Positions 42,110 to 51,507 of a DNA stretch of 64,000 bases are shown here, piece after piece; position 1 is the stretch's first letter; every line of letters begins with the position of its first letter. The translations under genes were made by a program, and so were the position numbers. The DNA comes from an uncultured Bacilli bacterium (GTDB lineage: Bacteria; Bacillota_I; Bacilli_A; RFN20; CAG-826), in the NCBI GenBank assembly GCA_905236715.1, contig CAJOMQ010000006.1, positions 1 through 64,000 of the forward strand. Reading direction: 5' to 3'. The notes below the pieces were generated by a model that had not been told where the DNA came from, made no database searches, and saw nothing but the letters and a program-made list of their open reading frames with translations.

Positions 42110-43054
42110 TTATTTATTACCAGCGATAATATCAGTGAGAATCACTCTTTCTTGTTCGCAACCGACGGAAGTTTTATTGCCAAAATAGAAAGCGGAAATT
42201 AAACCAGGACCAATATTAGTGCCATCGGATTGACCAACTTTATTCATGATAATAGTGATATTTTGATCCGCAAAAGCCTCTTCGATTTCTTTTTTTAATT
42301 CTTCGGCTTGTTTTTCTCTAATTGATTGCGAAATAACAATAGTTTTATCTTTTGCGTCACCAATTGTGGCTTGCATATATTTAACGATGGATTTCCAAGC
42401 GTTTTTATAACCGCGAGAATTACCTAAAACAACGGGGTAGCCTGTTTCATTTTCGAAATCCGCCATCGGTTTCACACCAACCATACGGCCCATAAAGGCT
42501 TTGAATTTGGTGATACGACCACTTCTGGCTAAATAAGCTAAATCATCAAGAACACCCATTTGGTGTAATCCTAATTTATTTTCTTCCACCCAAGCGTGGT
42601 TTTCTTCAATAGACATTCCGGCATCTCTATTTTTCGCCGCGGATATCGCTAATAAAGCAATACCACCACTATAACGTTTGGAATCGGTGACAAGTAATTT
42701 TCTTTCGGGATATTTTTCCGCTAATTCCTTTTGAACGATTAAAAAGACATTATATGTTCCAGACATGCCACTCGATAAAGTAATGGCTAAAACATCAATA
42801 CCTTGTTTGAAATATTCTTCCACACGAGTGGAGACATCAAAAGGATTAGGCATCGCAGATTTATAGACAGTTTTCTTTTCCATTGAATGGAAGAATTCGT
42901 CAAAAGACATTTCTTCCCAATCCACATCGGCCTTTTTACTTTCGCCATTAGGGAAGGTAACATAACCTGGGATAGGATATTCAATGCCAAATTGTTTTCT
43001 TTGTTCGGCGTCTAAATCCACACAATTATCGGTTAATATGACATATTTACTCAT
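42110..43054 (-). CDS. DegV family (fatty-acid-binding FakB-like) protein
   Basis: YVILTDNCVDLDAEQRKQFGIEYPIPGYVTFPNGE; LSSGMSGTY; VLDDLAYLARSGRITK. Confidence 0.94.
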   Translation of the reverse strand: MSKYVILTDNCVDLDAEQRKQFGIEYPIPGYVTFPNGESKKADVDWEEMSFDEFFHSMEKKTVYKSAMPNPFDVSTRVEEYFKQGIDVLAITLSSGMSGTYNVFLIVQKELAEKYPERKLLVTDSKRYSGGIALLAISAAKNRDAGMSIEENHAWVEENKLGLHQMGVLDDLAYLARSGRITKFKAFMGRMVGVKPMADFENETGYPVVLGNSRGYKNAWKSIVKYMQATIGDAKDKTIVISQSIREKQAEELKKEIEEAFADQNITIIMNKVGQSDGTNIGPGLISAFYFGNKTSVGCEQERVILTDIIAGNK

Positions 43055-43143
43055 CTGTTTCTCTCCTTTAAAATAGACTTTTATGTATTTATAAGTTTAT
43101 AACTTATATAATTCTTTTTCAATTTTATTTTCGTTTGTTAAAC

Positions 43144-44205
43144 CTATAGAGTTTTAAATAATTTACGGAAAACCCAAGCAAAAAAGATATTTAATCCGCA
43201 ACATAAAACTGCTAAAACGGGCATGATAATCGCGGGGTCAAAATGACAGACATCAATAAATAAAACCGCTAGATGTAACAAAGCGTATGAACGAATCGCA
43301 GCGAATAATAATTCTTTCCATAATCTTCTGACTGGTGCTCTGGTTGGATAGAAAGTATTCATCAAAAGAAAATAGAACAAGAAACTCGCGGAACTACTTA
43401 AAATAACCGCTAAAGGGGTACAGGTATCAATATTGTGTTCGGTTAAAAAAGCATAATCTAAATGTAAATAATGACCTCTCGAGAGGATTATTAAACCCGC
43501 AATATATAAGCCCAAAGATAATAAAGAAATAATCGAATTTAACAAAATGATACTTTGAATTTTCATCGTGTCTTTAAAGGGATGGAAGTGACTACGAGAA
43601 TTGCTATCTAAATAAATTGTTTCAATAGGAATTGTAATCATTGGATATTGTTTGATTTGGAACAAAACAATTTCATTCATCTCGTATTCATAACGATTAC
43701 CCTTGATCTTAATTAATTCAGGAATATAACGGATGGGAAAACCCCTTAATCCACATTGGTCATCAGGGATATATGTTTTTGTTAATAAAGATCTCGTGGC
43801 TTTAGAAAAATTATTTCCCGCTTTACTTTTTGCGGGGACATCTTTATCAAAATTACGCACACCAAAAACTAATTCATTGCTTCTTTCCATTTCTTCGTGA
43901 ACAGCGATGATATCTTTAGTACTATGTTGCCCATCACCATCCGCGGTGATGACAAATTTCGCATCGGGATATATTTCTAATAATCTCTTATAGCCGTATT
44001 TCATCGCATAACCTTTACCATGATTTTCTTCATAGGAAAGATAAGCGACATCATCTTTGATTTTATCGAAAATAGGGTCAAATTCTTTTCCCGAACCATC
44101 ATTGACCACAAGGATAGGAAATCCCGCTTCTTTTAGTTCGTGAATAGTGTTAACCAGTAATTCATCTGGTTCATAGCTAGGAATTAAAATAACGGAACTT
44201 CTCAT
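43144..44205 (-). CDS. Family 2 glycosyltransferase with C-terminal membrane domain
   Basis: LIPSYEPDELLVNTIHELKEAGFPILVVNDGSGKEFDPI...TADGDGQHSTKDI; four C-terminal TM helices. Confidence 0.9.
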   Translation of the reverse strand: MRSSVILIPSYEPDELLVNTIHELKEAGFPILVVNDGSGKEFDPIFDKIKDDVAYLSYEENHGKGYAMKYGYKRLLEIYPDAKFVITADGDGQHSTKDIIAVHEEMERSNELVFGVRNFDKDVPAKSKAGNNFSKATRSLLTKTYIPDDQCGLRGFPIRYIPELIKIKGNRYEYEMNEIVLFQIKQYPMITIPIETIYLDSNSRSHFHPFKDTMKIQSIILLNSIISLLSLGLYIAGLIILSRGHYLHLDYAFLTEHNIDTCTPLAVILSSSASFLFYFLLMNTFYPTRAPVRRLWKELLFAAIRSYALLHLAVLFIDVCHFDPAIIMPVLAVLCCGLNIFFAWVFRKLFKTL

Positions 44206-44221
44206 AATGTTGTAATCTTAT

Positions 44222-44253
44222 AAGTGGCAATCATTTTTGTCAAATTGCCGCTT
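44222..44253. promoter_or_regulatory. Operator-like inverted repeat around the -35 of the 44205 gene
   Basis: AAGTGGCAAT - 12 nt - ATTGCCGCTT; minus-strand TTGACA lies in the 12-nt centre. Confidence 0.5.
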
Positions 44254-44365
44254 GATGCACAATAAAATTTTTACAAAGCAATGATAACAAAGACAGGCAT
44301 TCAAATAAACATATAATTATTTGTTATTTCACATTCATTGAAAAATTTATAAAATAGATAGCAAA

Positions 44366-45070
44366 ATGAAAATTTCCTTTATTATTCCATGCTATAACGA
44401 AGAGCAAGATATTAGCAAAAAATGCCAGCAAATGGTTTCTTTCTTCGTGGAAAATAACATCGATTACGAATTAATTCTTGTCAATGATGGTAGTAAAGAT
44501 AATACCTCCACGGTTATAAATAGCATTAAGGAAGCTGTCGCTGTCAATTACGAACCAAATCATGGAAAAGGATACGCAGTTAAGCAAGGTATTAATGCAG
44601 CATCCGGAGATTATGTGTTCATCATGGACGCTGATTTATCCACTGATTTATCTTGCATATTAGAATTTTTACCACTTCTACCACAATATGATATGGTTAT
44701 CGGCTCTCGTCATATGAAGGAAAGTGTGGTGCCGATTAAGCAGCCATTAAAAAGAAGATTTATTTCACTTTGCTGTCATATATTAGTGAATACCTATTTT
44801 GGTTTTAAATATCATGATACACAATGTGGATTTAAAGCCATTAAAACAGATATTGCTAAACAAATTGCGCAAAGACAAATTATTGAAGGTTTTGCCTTTG
44901 ATGTTGAATATCTTTATTTCATGAAACTCAATCATCATACAGTTTTAGAGAAGCCTGTTATCTGGCGCGATGATAGAGGCTCCACGGTTAAAAAAGGCGC
45001 TTCTAAATCTTTCATGAAGGAAATGAAAATCATCAAAAAGAACAAGAAAAATTATATTTATGAAAAATAA
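44366..45070 (+). CDS. Family 2 glycosyltransferase (polyprenyl-phosphate glycosyltransferase-like)
   Basis: ISFIIPCYNEEQDISKKC..ELILVNDGSKDNT..HGKGYAVKQGINAASGDYVFIMDADLSTD. Confidence 0.93.
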   Translation: MKISFIIPCYNEEQDISKKCQQMVSFFVENNIDYELILVNDGSKDNTSTVINSIKEAVAVNYEPNHGKGYAVKQGINAASGDYVFIMDADLSTDLSCILEFLPLLPQYDMVIGSRHMKESVVPIKQPLKRRFISLCCHILVNTYFGFKYHDTQCGFKAIKTDIAKQIAQRQIIEGFAFDVEYLYFMKLNHHTVLEKPVIWRDDRGSTVKKGASKSFMKEMKIIKKNKKNYIYEK

Positions 45071-46556
45071 TATAAATGCCTTATTAAATAAACATCCACG
45101 AATAAGCCGCATCATTTTTTCTTTATTCGCAGGTTTTTTAACTGTCCTATTAGCGGCATCGGTCAGCAATATTATTTATCGGTTAGCACCTACGACGACA
45201 TTTAATAACGATCAAACAATGTTTTATTATATGGGGAAACAATTAGCGTTAGGTAAGACACCATATGTTGATTTCTATGATCATAAAGGACTCTATCTAA
45301 TTTATTATGTCGTGATTGGTTATTTAATTGGTGGCAAGGTTGGTTTCTTTTTTATTCAATGTTTGAACTTGTCTCTTTTTTATTACGTGTTCTTATTGAC
45401 CTGTCAGGTATTAAATTTCAACCTCAAAAAGAAAGTTATCGCCGTGATATTTTTTATGGCTATCTTTGGAGCTTTTCATCAAAGTCCATCGGATTTTGAA
45501 CCCCAAATGGTTGTCATCATGTGCTGCTTATATTTTTATATAAAAGGTATTAAAGAAGATAAAGAAAAAGACTATTTGATTGGCAATATATTTACTGGTC
45601 TTTCCGCGGGTATCGCTATAAATATCAGAGCGTCTGACGCGATGGTAGCATTTTCTTTAGTTGTCTTCTATTTAGTCCACTGCTTAAAACATCATCGATA
45701 TAAAAACATCTTTATTAATGCCGGGGTTTGTTTGGGAGCTTTACTATTAGCATGTTTACCACCTCTCGTACATTCTTATTTTGGTGGATTTACCAAACAA
45801 ATGTATGATGCGATTATCTTCACCAATTTCAAATATGTCTCTTCTATTGGCAAGGGTATGTCATCGCAACCAACCTCTATCTTGTGCCGAGTGGCAATCA
45901 TATTCGCAGTAATATTGTTATTTGTTACCATTTATCACAAGAGAAAACAAATCAGTGAAGATGAATATTATTTTCACTTAGTGTCTATTATTGTCGTCGG
46001 TTTAATCCAATATGCAATTGCGATTTACCCCCACTATTTCATGACTTGCTTCCCTTATCTTGTTTTATTTATTGTGCGGTTTACCACCTTATCCAAAAAA
46101 GAAAAACCAATACAAAACGCCATTTTATTTACTTCTTTAGCCACTATCTTATTCTCCATAATTTATTACCCAATGAATTACAAACTTGTGGAAGAAAAAC
46201 AAGCGGTAGCGATACAAGAATTTGTGGATGCCACAATAAGTGAAGAAGATAAGAAAAACGCTACCCTTTGTTATGGTTCATATGCTGGGGTTTATATCAA
46301 TAGTGATTTAGGAAATGCTTTTCCGGATTTTTCCGCACAAATCTTCCATAGCGCCATTAATCCAGATTTCAGCGATAGAAACGTCATTGAATATCTAAAA
46401 ACAGGAGAATGTAAATATATCATCATCAATGAAAATTATTTCTCCCGTGTCATTAGTTGGGTAAAAAGTCCTTCTAACCCGTATTTTGCTAAAATTGATG
46501 ACCGCGAGTTCGCCGGTGGAACTTATATAGATATATATCAATATCAAAACATATAA
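45060..46556 (+). CDS. Polytopic membrane glycosyltransferase (GT39/GT-C-like)
   Basis: FNNDQTMFYYMGKQLALGKTPYVDFYDHKGLYLIYY plus multiple TM helices. Confidence 0.8.
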   Translation: MKNNINALLNKHPRISRIIFSLFAGFLTVLLAASVSNIIYRLAPTTTFNNDQTMFYYMGKQLALGKTPYVDFYDHKGLYLIYYVVIGYLIGGKVGFFFIQCLNLSLFYYVFLLTCQVLNFNLKKKVIAVIFFMAIFGAFHQSPSDFEPQMVVIMCCLYFYIKGIKEDKEKDYLIGNIFTGLSAGIAINIRASDAMVAFSLVVFYLVHCLKHHRYKNIFINAGVCLGALLLACLPPLVHSYFGGFTKQMYDAIIFTNFKYVSSIGKGMSSQPTSILCRVAIIFAVILLFVTIYHKRKQISEDEYYFHLVSIIVVGLIQYAIAIYPHYFMTCFPYLVLFIVRFTTLSKKEKPIQNAILFTSLATILFSIIYYPMNYKLVEEKQAVAIQEFVDATISEEDKKNATLCYGSYAGVYINSDLGNAFPDFSAQIFHSAINPDFSDRNVIEYLKTGECKYIIINENYFSRVISWVKSPSNPYFAKIDDREFAGGTYIDIYQYQNI

Positions 46557-46558
46557 AA

Positions 46559-46582
46559 ATCCATAATCTTAAGATTATGGAT
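46559..46582 (-). terminator. Perfect palindromic terminator after tmRNA
   Basis: ATCCATAATCTTAAGATTATGGAT (24-bp palindrome) followed on minus by TTTTTATAT. Confidence 0.75.
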
Positions 46583-46593
46583 AATTTCATTAT

Positions 46594-46991
46594 TGGTGGA
46601 GCCGAGGAGAATTGAACTCCTGTCCGAAGATGGTCCTTCCATAACGTCTACAGCTTAGACGATATGAATTATTTAACACAATTTCATCAATCGACAAAAT
46701 CCATTATGCGAGATTGACCTTATTTCGGAAGTGATTAACCAATCAACTTTCACTTCCTATCCTTTTGGTATGACACTCTTACCAGGCGTGAAAGGCGAAA
46801 ACCCTGGGGAATGCTCTGCCCGGCCAATGTGGTCGGATCTCTAACGTCGAGTAGCGATTACGCTAAGCAGAGAGATTGAGCTCTAGGAGCTCTCATATAA
46901 CTGTTGTCAGTTATTTTTCTTTTGATGTATATGGTCATCAGCCAGCTGCAGTTAAGGACTAACACATCCCCGTCGAAACCAATACGACCCC
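46594..46991 (-). ncRNA. ssrA: tmRNA
   Basis: Minus 5' GGGGTCGTATTGGTTTCGACGGGG ... 3' GGACAGGAGTTCAATTCTCCTCGGCTCCACCA; the 7-bp acceptor stem GGGGTCG/CGGCTCC pairs. Confidence 0.96.
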
Positions 46992-47036
46992 GTGCTCATA
47001 TATTATATATAGGCAATTTAATTTTGAAAGAATTTT

Positions 47037-48647
47037 TTACTTTTTCTTTTTTGTGGCTTGTTTTATTTGCTTTTTCGCTACTTTTTTCACCGTTTTCTTA
47101 GCTTTTTTGCGGCTTGAAGGTACAGCAATAATAACAATGATTACAATAATGACGATAACTGCTAGAACAGCAAGACCAATATAGATATATAGCCTTGGTA
47201 TTCCTTCGGTTTCTTCGTTATTAGGAGTGTCATTTGAAACAACGATATGGCAAGCTTTATTGACTAATTCTCCATCAACTAGAGCACTAGCAGTTAAATC
47301 AACTTCACCTTCACTTAAAGCAGTGATAGTAACAGCTTCTTTTGAAAGGGTGGCGATTTTATCTATAGAGACAATACCTTCTTTATTTAATGACCAATTA
47401 ACATATGCATTTCCATCAACAGTAGCGGAAATTTGATAAGTGCTTCCTGGCTTAATTGTTAATTCACTAGCGGAGATAGATAATCCAGAATTATTGATTC
47501 GATCGGAAGCGGGTTTAATCGTTGTGCCGATTTCATCACCCCAAATATAATCCGCCCATTGAGGGAAATCGATGAAGGGATTACGGTTATGTTGGAAATT
47601 CTTATAGATGAGATTATTACGGTGAATTTCAAATTCATCAACTGGATCAATACGATTCCATTCTAATAAATCTGACATGATACCCATAGCCACGGCATGT
47701 GTGGCACTGCTAGCTTCAGAATTACCGTTAGAAGTCGCATAATCAGCAAGAGTTAAATTGGGATTAAATTGTGTAATCGTATCACTACCACTTAAATTGT
47801 TGTAGCACGCGACCATATAGAAACAGGCTCTGGCGATATCACCTTTATCACAATCTTGTGGTTCAAATACAACCGTGCTTTCATCATCTTCGCTTGTTTT
47901 TACTGGGGCACCAAGCATATTGCCGGCAATATAATCAAGATATTTGGTTCCATCAGTATAAGATTTATTCTTATCGACATAACCATAAGGATTGTTATTA
48001 TGAAGACTTTGATTCGTACGAGAATCTCCCGCCATTAAGTGATGAACATCGGTTCCAGCAGGGCCAGATGCACCACTGCTAGCTTTAAAACCACGAGATT
48101 GACACCAAACGTGTTCACGGTCAGTGCCGCCACCAGTGCTACCATGATTATCCCAAGCTTTTAAACGGCCAGCTTCAAGAGTAACACCTTTTTCATCTCT
48201 ATTTTTATATAAATCATGCAAATATGGATTATTTCTTGAATTAGAAGTGCTGGTGCCAAATTGATAATCTTTAATCGTATTTGTGGAAGAATCATAGGTT
48301 CCATAAGTGGTCTCTTCCGCAGGTGACAAAGTCCATTCACGATCAGTGATTTCATATATCTTCCAGCAGGTATCGTAAGAATAATAAGTAAAATTTTGTA
48401 ATATCGGTTTGAGATTTTTTAAAATATTCGTCCCTTGTCTTTCTTCATCGTTGAGGCTATTCAAAGAAGAATAATACGCTCTGATTTCATCGGAAGTTGA
48501 ATCATTTAAATCGATGTTCATTTTCGATGGTAAAGAACCAGAAGTCGGAGCGCTTTCCGCTTTAGCGGGCACAAACTCTTTAACGGGTACACTATTGACC
48601 GCTAGAAGAGCTAATAACATTGGGGAAAATAACAATATTTTTTTCAT
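47037..48647 (-). CDS. Secreted/anchored endonuclease I family nuclease with Ig-like domain, C-terminal TM and Lys-rich tail
   Basis: GGTDREHVWCQSRGF..AGTDVHHLMAGDSRTNQSLHNNNPYGYVD..EIHRNNLIYKNFQHNRNPFIDFPQWADYIWG; signal peptide; Big_2-like domain; C-terminal TM plus KKAKKTVKKVAKKQIKQATKKKK. Confidence 0.9.
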   Translation of the reverse strand: MKKILLFSPMLLALLAVNSVPVKEFVPAKAESAPTSGSLPSKMNIDLNDSTSDEIRAYYSSLNSLNDEERQGTNILKNLKPILQNFTYYSYDTCWKIYEITDREWTLSPAEETTYGTYDSSTNTIKDYQFGTSTSNSRNNPYLHDLYKNRDEKGVTLEAGRLKAWDNHGSTGGGTDREHVWCQSRGFKASSGASGPAGTDVHHLMAGDSRTNQSLHNNNPYGYVDKNKSYTDGTKYLDYIAGNMLGAPVKTSEDDESTVVFEPQDCDKGDIARACFYMVACYNNLSGSDTITQFNPNLTLADYATSNGNSEASSATHAVAMGIMSDLLEWNRIDPVDEFEIHRNNLIYKNFQHNRNPFIDFPQWADYIWGDEIGTTIKPASDRINNSGLSISASELTIKPGSTYQISATVDGNAYVNWSLNKEGIVSIDKIATLSKEAVTITALSEGEVDLTASALVDGELVNKACHIVVSNDTPNNEETEGIPRLYIYIGLAVLAVIVIIVIIVIIAVPSSRKKAKKTVKKVAKKQIKQATKKKK

Positions 48648-48775
48648 AACAAAATTCTCAAAAAAAGTTTAACATTATTAGCCTTTTTTATAAACCGAAA
48701 AAAATTTGTATGTAATTCTATTTGTAAAATAGTTCAACATACCATAAAATAATACGGCAAACAGGTGAATGAATT

Positions 48776-49903
48776 ATGAATGCTAAATTAAAAACACATT
48801 TATCGAATATCTTTGTTAGCCAAGTCAATAACGAACGTGCTATATATTCCGCGAAGACCTATCCTTGGTGGGTTTCTATCATTATGTTAATAATTGGTAC
48901 TTTCTTACCAGTCATCCCCATTATGGGCACACAAGGCAAAAGTTCTGGTGCCGCTTTTATGAATGGAACGGTTTATGGTTTTGATCAACATATTGCACAA
49001 GTTTCTTATGATATTAACCAAGAACAAAAATATCGTTTTAAAACAGAAAATTATTCTTTAGTAGCCGAAAAGAAAAACGCTGAAGATAAGTGGGAACCAT
49101 ATGAACAAACCTATCTTGGTGAAACTCCTGAAGATATGACACCAATCGGTTATTATGATGAAACTTATTCCATCATTGTAGATGATGTGGAATATAAATG
49201 TAAAAGACGTGCTTTTGAACTTTATTACACTGACCGTGTATATTCTAGTTCAGCAACTTCCTTAACTGTTTCTTCAATGGTTAAAACCTTATTAGCCCAA
49301 ACATATGTTGTGGGCGAAACAACACCTACTAAATATACAGGGCAAGAAGAATTTAAAGATTCAAGTTTTTATACACCAAGCTTTGTTGTTTTACACAAAA
49401 ATGGAATGTTGGCTTATATCTTTAAATCTGGAACCACCACTATATCTAGTTATACCTCAAGTGGCTATAACTGGAATCATTATGCCACAGACAATTTATT
49501 CGAAGATGTCGCTACCGTCGTAGCTGTTGATGCTAATCCATTAGATGCGAATTATGTCGCGGGAGTAAGAGAAAATTGGCGTTATATCTTTAACAAAGGA
49601 TATGACAATCAAAAAGTGAAAAACTTCTGGTCCATGTCTGGATTATTCTATGGTATTCACGTTGTGTTAGTACTCTTCATGGGCTTCATGCTTTGGTTAT
49701 TAACACGTGGTAAGAATAATCCAAATAGAGGTTTGAAAGTTTATACATGCTTCTGGATTGCTGGTTGGATTTGTGTGGCCCCCGCAATACTTGCCATGAT
49801 TCTTGGATTTATTTGGTCAATGGCGCAGCAAATCGCCTTTATCGCTCTCATTGGTTTAAGAACGATGTGGTTAGCGATGAGGCAATTAAATCCTCGTTAC
49901 TAA
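48776..49903 (+). CDS. Membrane protein (DUF1189-like)
   Basis: TM - large extracytoplasmic domain - three TM; SD CAGGTGA upstream. Confidence 0.65.
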   Translation: MNAKLKTHLSNIFVSQVNNERAIYSAKTYPWWVSIIMLIIGTFLPVIPIMGTQGKSSGAAFMNGTVYGFDQHIAQVSYDINQEQKYRFKTENYSLVAEKKNAEDKWEPYEQTYLGETPEDMTPIGYYDETYSIIVDDVEYKCKRRAFELYYTDRVYSSSATSLTVSSMVKTLLAQTYVVGETTPTKYTGQEEFKDSSFYTPSFVVLHKNGMLAYIFKSGTTTISSYTSSGYNWNHYATDNLFEDVATVVAVDANPLDANYVAGVRENWRYIFNKGYDNQKVKNFWSMSGLFYGIHVVLVLFMGFMLWLLTRGKNNPNRGLKVYTCFWIAGWICVAPAILAMILGFIWSMAQQIAFIALIGLRTMWLAMRQLNPRY

Positions 49904-49906
49904 AAA

Positions 49907-49933
49907 ATAAGCGGAATCAAATCCGCTTTTTTA
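49907..49933. terminator. Bidirectional terminator
   Basis: AAAATAAGCGGA ATCAAA TCCGCTTTTTTATT. Confidence 0.83.
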
Positions 49934-49944
49934 TTACCTGTATT

Positions 49945-50286
49945 TTAATCGCCGTAATCACTACCGCGTGATTTATCTTCAGCATATATATGCAAAGGGT
50001 CTGTCACATCAGTGATTTCTAAAAAGATATATGAGTCATCTACATCCGTTTGCGGAAATTCAAAATTCCCGACAAAAACGATATGTTTGTTCTTTTTTAC
50101 CAACCTTATCATTTCTTCAATAATACGAGGAAATTCTTTTTTGTGTTGGTCATAGAATCCTTGTAATTGGGTATGAAATGCGGGTTCAATATAAAATCTT
50201 TCCCCACTATCTAAAGCATATAAATCGCAGAATGGATTTAAAGGGTCGTTTTCAATTTTATATTGATCAAAATCATTTATTCTCAT
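49945..50286 (-). CDS. Hypothetical protein
   Basis: 113 aa ORF whose start overlaps the rlmH stop; no recognised domain. Confidence 0.65.
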   Translation of the reverse strand: MRINDFDQYKIENDPLNPFCDLYALDSGERFYIEPAFHTQLQGFYDQHKKEFPRIIEEMIRLVKKNKHIVFVGNFEFPQTDVDDSYIFLEITDVTDPLHIYAEDKSRGSDYGD

Positions 50287-50762
50287 TTGTGGTAAGTCTC
50301 ATTTCTATTTATTTTAAAAGCTCGATAAATTTGTTCAAGTAATATCAAACGTGTCATTTGATGTAAGAAGGTCATTTTAGATAAGGAGATAGAATTATTT
50401 GCCCTTTTCTTTAAAGTGTCACTAAGACCATAGCTGCCCCCGATGACAAAGGTAATATTGGAACCACCTAAAACAAATTTATCTTCAAGATATTTAGCAA
50501 AAGAAGGAGAGTCAAATTCTTTTTGATTTAAATCTAAAGAAATGACATAATCTTGCGGTTTTAATAATTTTAAAACTCTTTCTCCTTCAATATCTTTTAC
50601 GCGATTGATATCCGCATCTTTAGGATTATCATTTACGGGTTCATCGTTAACTTCGATAATCTCCGTTTGGCAATAAGGTTTTAATCTTAATAAATATTCC
50701 GCGATGCCTTGCTTTAAATAATTTTCTTTGATTTTGCCAATCGCAATAATTCTAATTTTCAT
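50283..50762 (-). CDS. rlmH: 23S rRNA pseudouridine1915 N3-methyltransferase
   Basis: MKIRIIAIGKIKENYLKQGIAEYLLRL...FVIGGSYGLSD..KMTFLHQMTRLILLEQIYRAFKI; start at 50762. Confidence 0.96.
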   Translation of the reverse strand: MKIRIIAIGKIKENYLKQGIAEYLLRLKPYCQTEIIEVNDEPVNDNPKDADINRVKDIEGERVLKLLKPQDYVISLDLNQKEFDSPSFAKYLEDKFVLGGSNITFVIGGSYGLSDTLKKRANNSISLSKMTFLHQMTRLILLEQIYRAFKINRNETYHK

Positions 50763-51507
50763 CTTGATTGCCTCCCAATGTGGAATGCCATTGATGGGCA
50801 CAAACGACACGATAAGAATCAATATTCTTTTTGAAATGTTTAAATACCTTGCGATAAGATTCTAAAGCTAATTCAGGGGTATTAGCTTCTTCTGATAAGT
50901 GGGCTAAGATGATCTCTTTAGTTTTATCACCGATAATTTGACAGGCCGCAATCGCACTATCTTCATTACATAAATGGCCAACATCAGAAAGAATACGTGA
51001 TTTTAGTTCAAAAGGTCTATTCGTGTGTAATAACATCTTAATGTCGTGATTGGATTCAATAATGAGATATGTCGGATTATATATAAGCGGGAGATTATCT
51101 TCGATAAATACACCTGTATCCGTCATATAAACCAGACTTTCTTCTCCGGCAATTAATTTATAGCCACAGGGATTTTTCGCGTCATGGCTGACCTTAAAAG
51201 GAATAATGGTAAAATCACCAATTTCAAATGGTTCATTTAAATTAACAACATGACTTAACGAACCCGGTAACGTATTAGTCAAAGCATATTCTTTTTGGGG
51301 AGAAATAAAACGCACTCCACCGATATGGTCAGCGTGGTCATGAGTAAAAATAGCCCCATCAATATCGGAAACAGAAAGATTTAATTCAGATAAACCTTCT
51401 TCTAAACGTTTTAAAGGAATTCCCATATCAATGAGAACGACTGTCTTTTTATATATGACTAATGTCGCGTTTCCTTTAGATCCGCTAGCGATGACATTAA
51501 AATGCAT
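50752..51507 (-). CDS. yycJ: MBL-fold hydrolase YycJ/WalJ
   Basis: MHFNVIASGSKGNATLV, FTHDHADHIGGV; start at ATG 51507 overlapping the dnaB stop (TAATG). Confidence 0.93.
   Translation of the reverse strand: MHFNVIASGSKGNATLVIYKKTVVLIDMGIPLKRLEEGLSELNLSVSDIDGAIFTHDHADHIGGVRFISPQKEYALTNTLPGSLSHVVNLNEPFEIGDFTIIPFKVSHDAKNPCGYKLIAGEESLVYMTDTGVFIEDNLPLIYNPTYLIIESNHDIKMLLHTNRPFELKSRILSDVGHLCNEDSAIAACQIIGDKTKEIILAHLSEEANTPELALESYRKVFKHFKKNIDSYRVVCAHQWHSTLGGNQDEN

Noticed and set aside
43085-43120. AT-rich palindrome TATAAGTTTATAACTTATA between two minus genes
   Set aside because: Too AT-rich and weak to claim as terminator or operator in this low-GC sequence.
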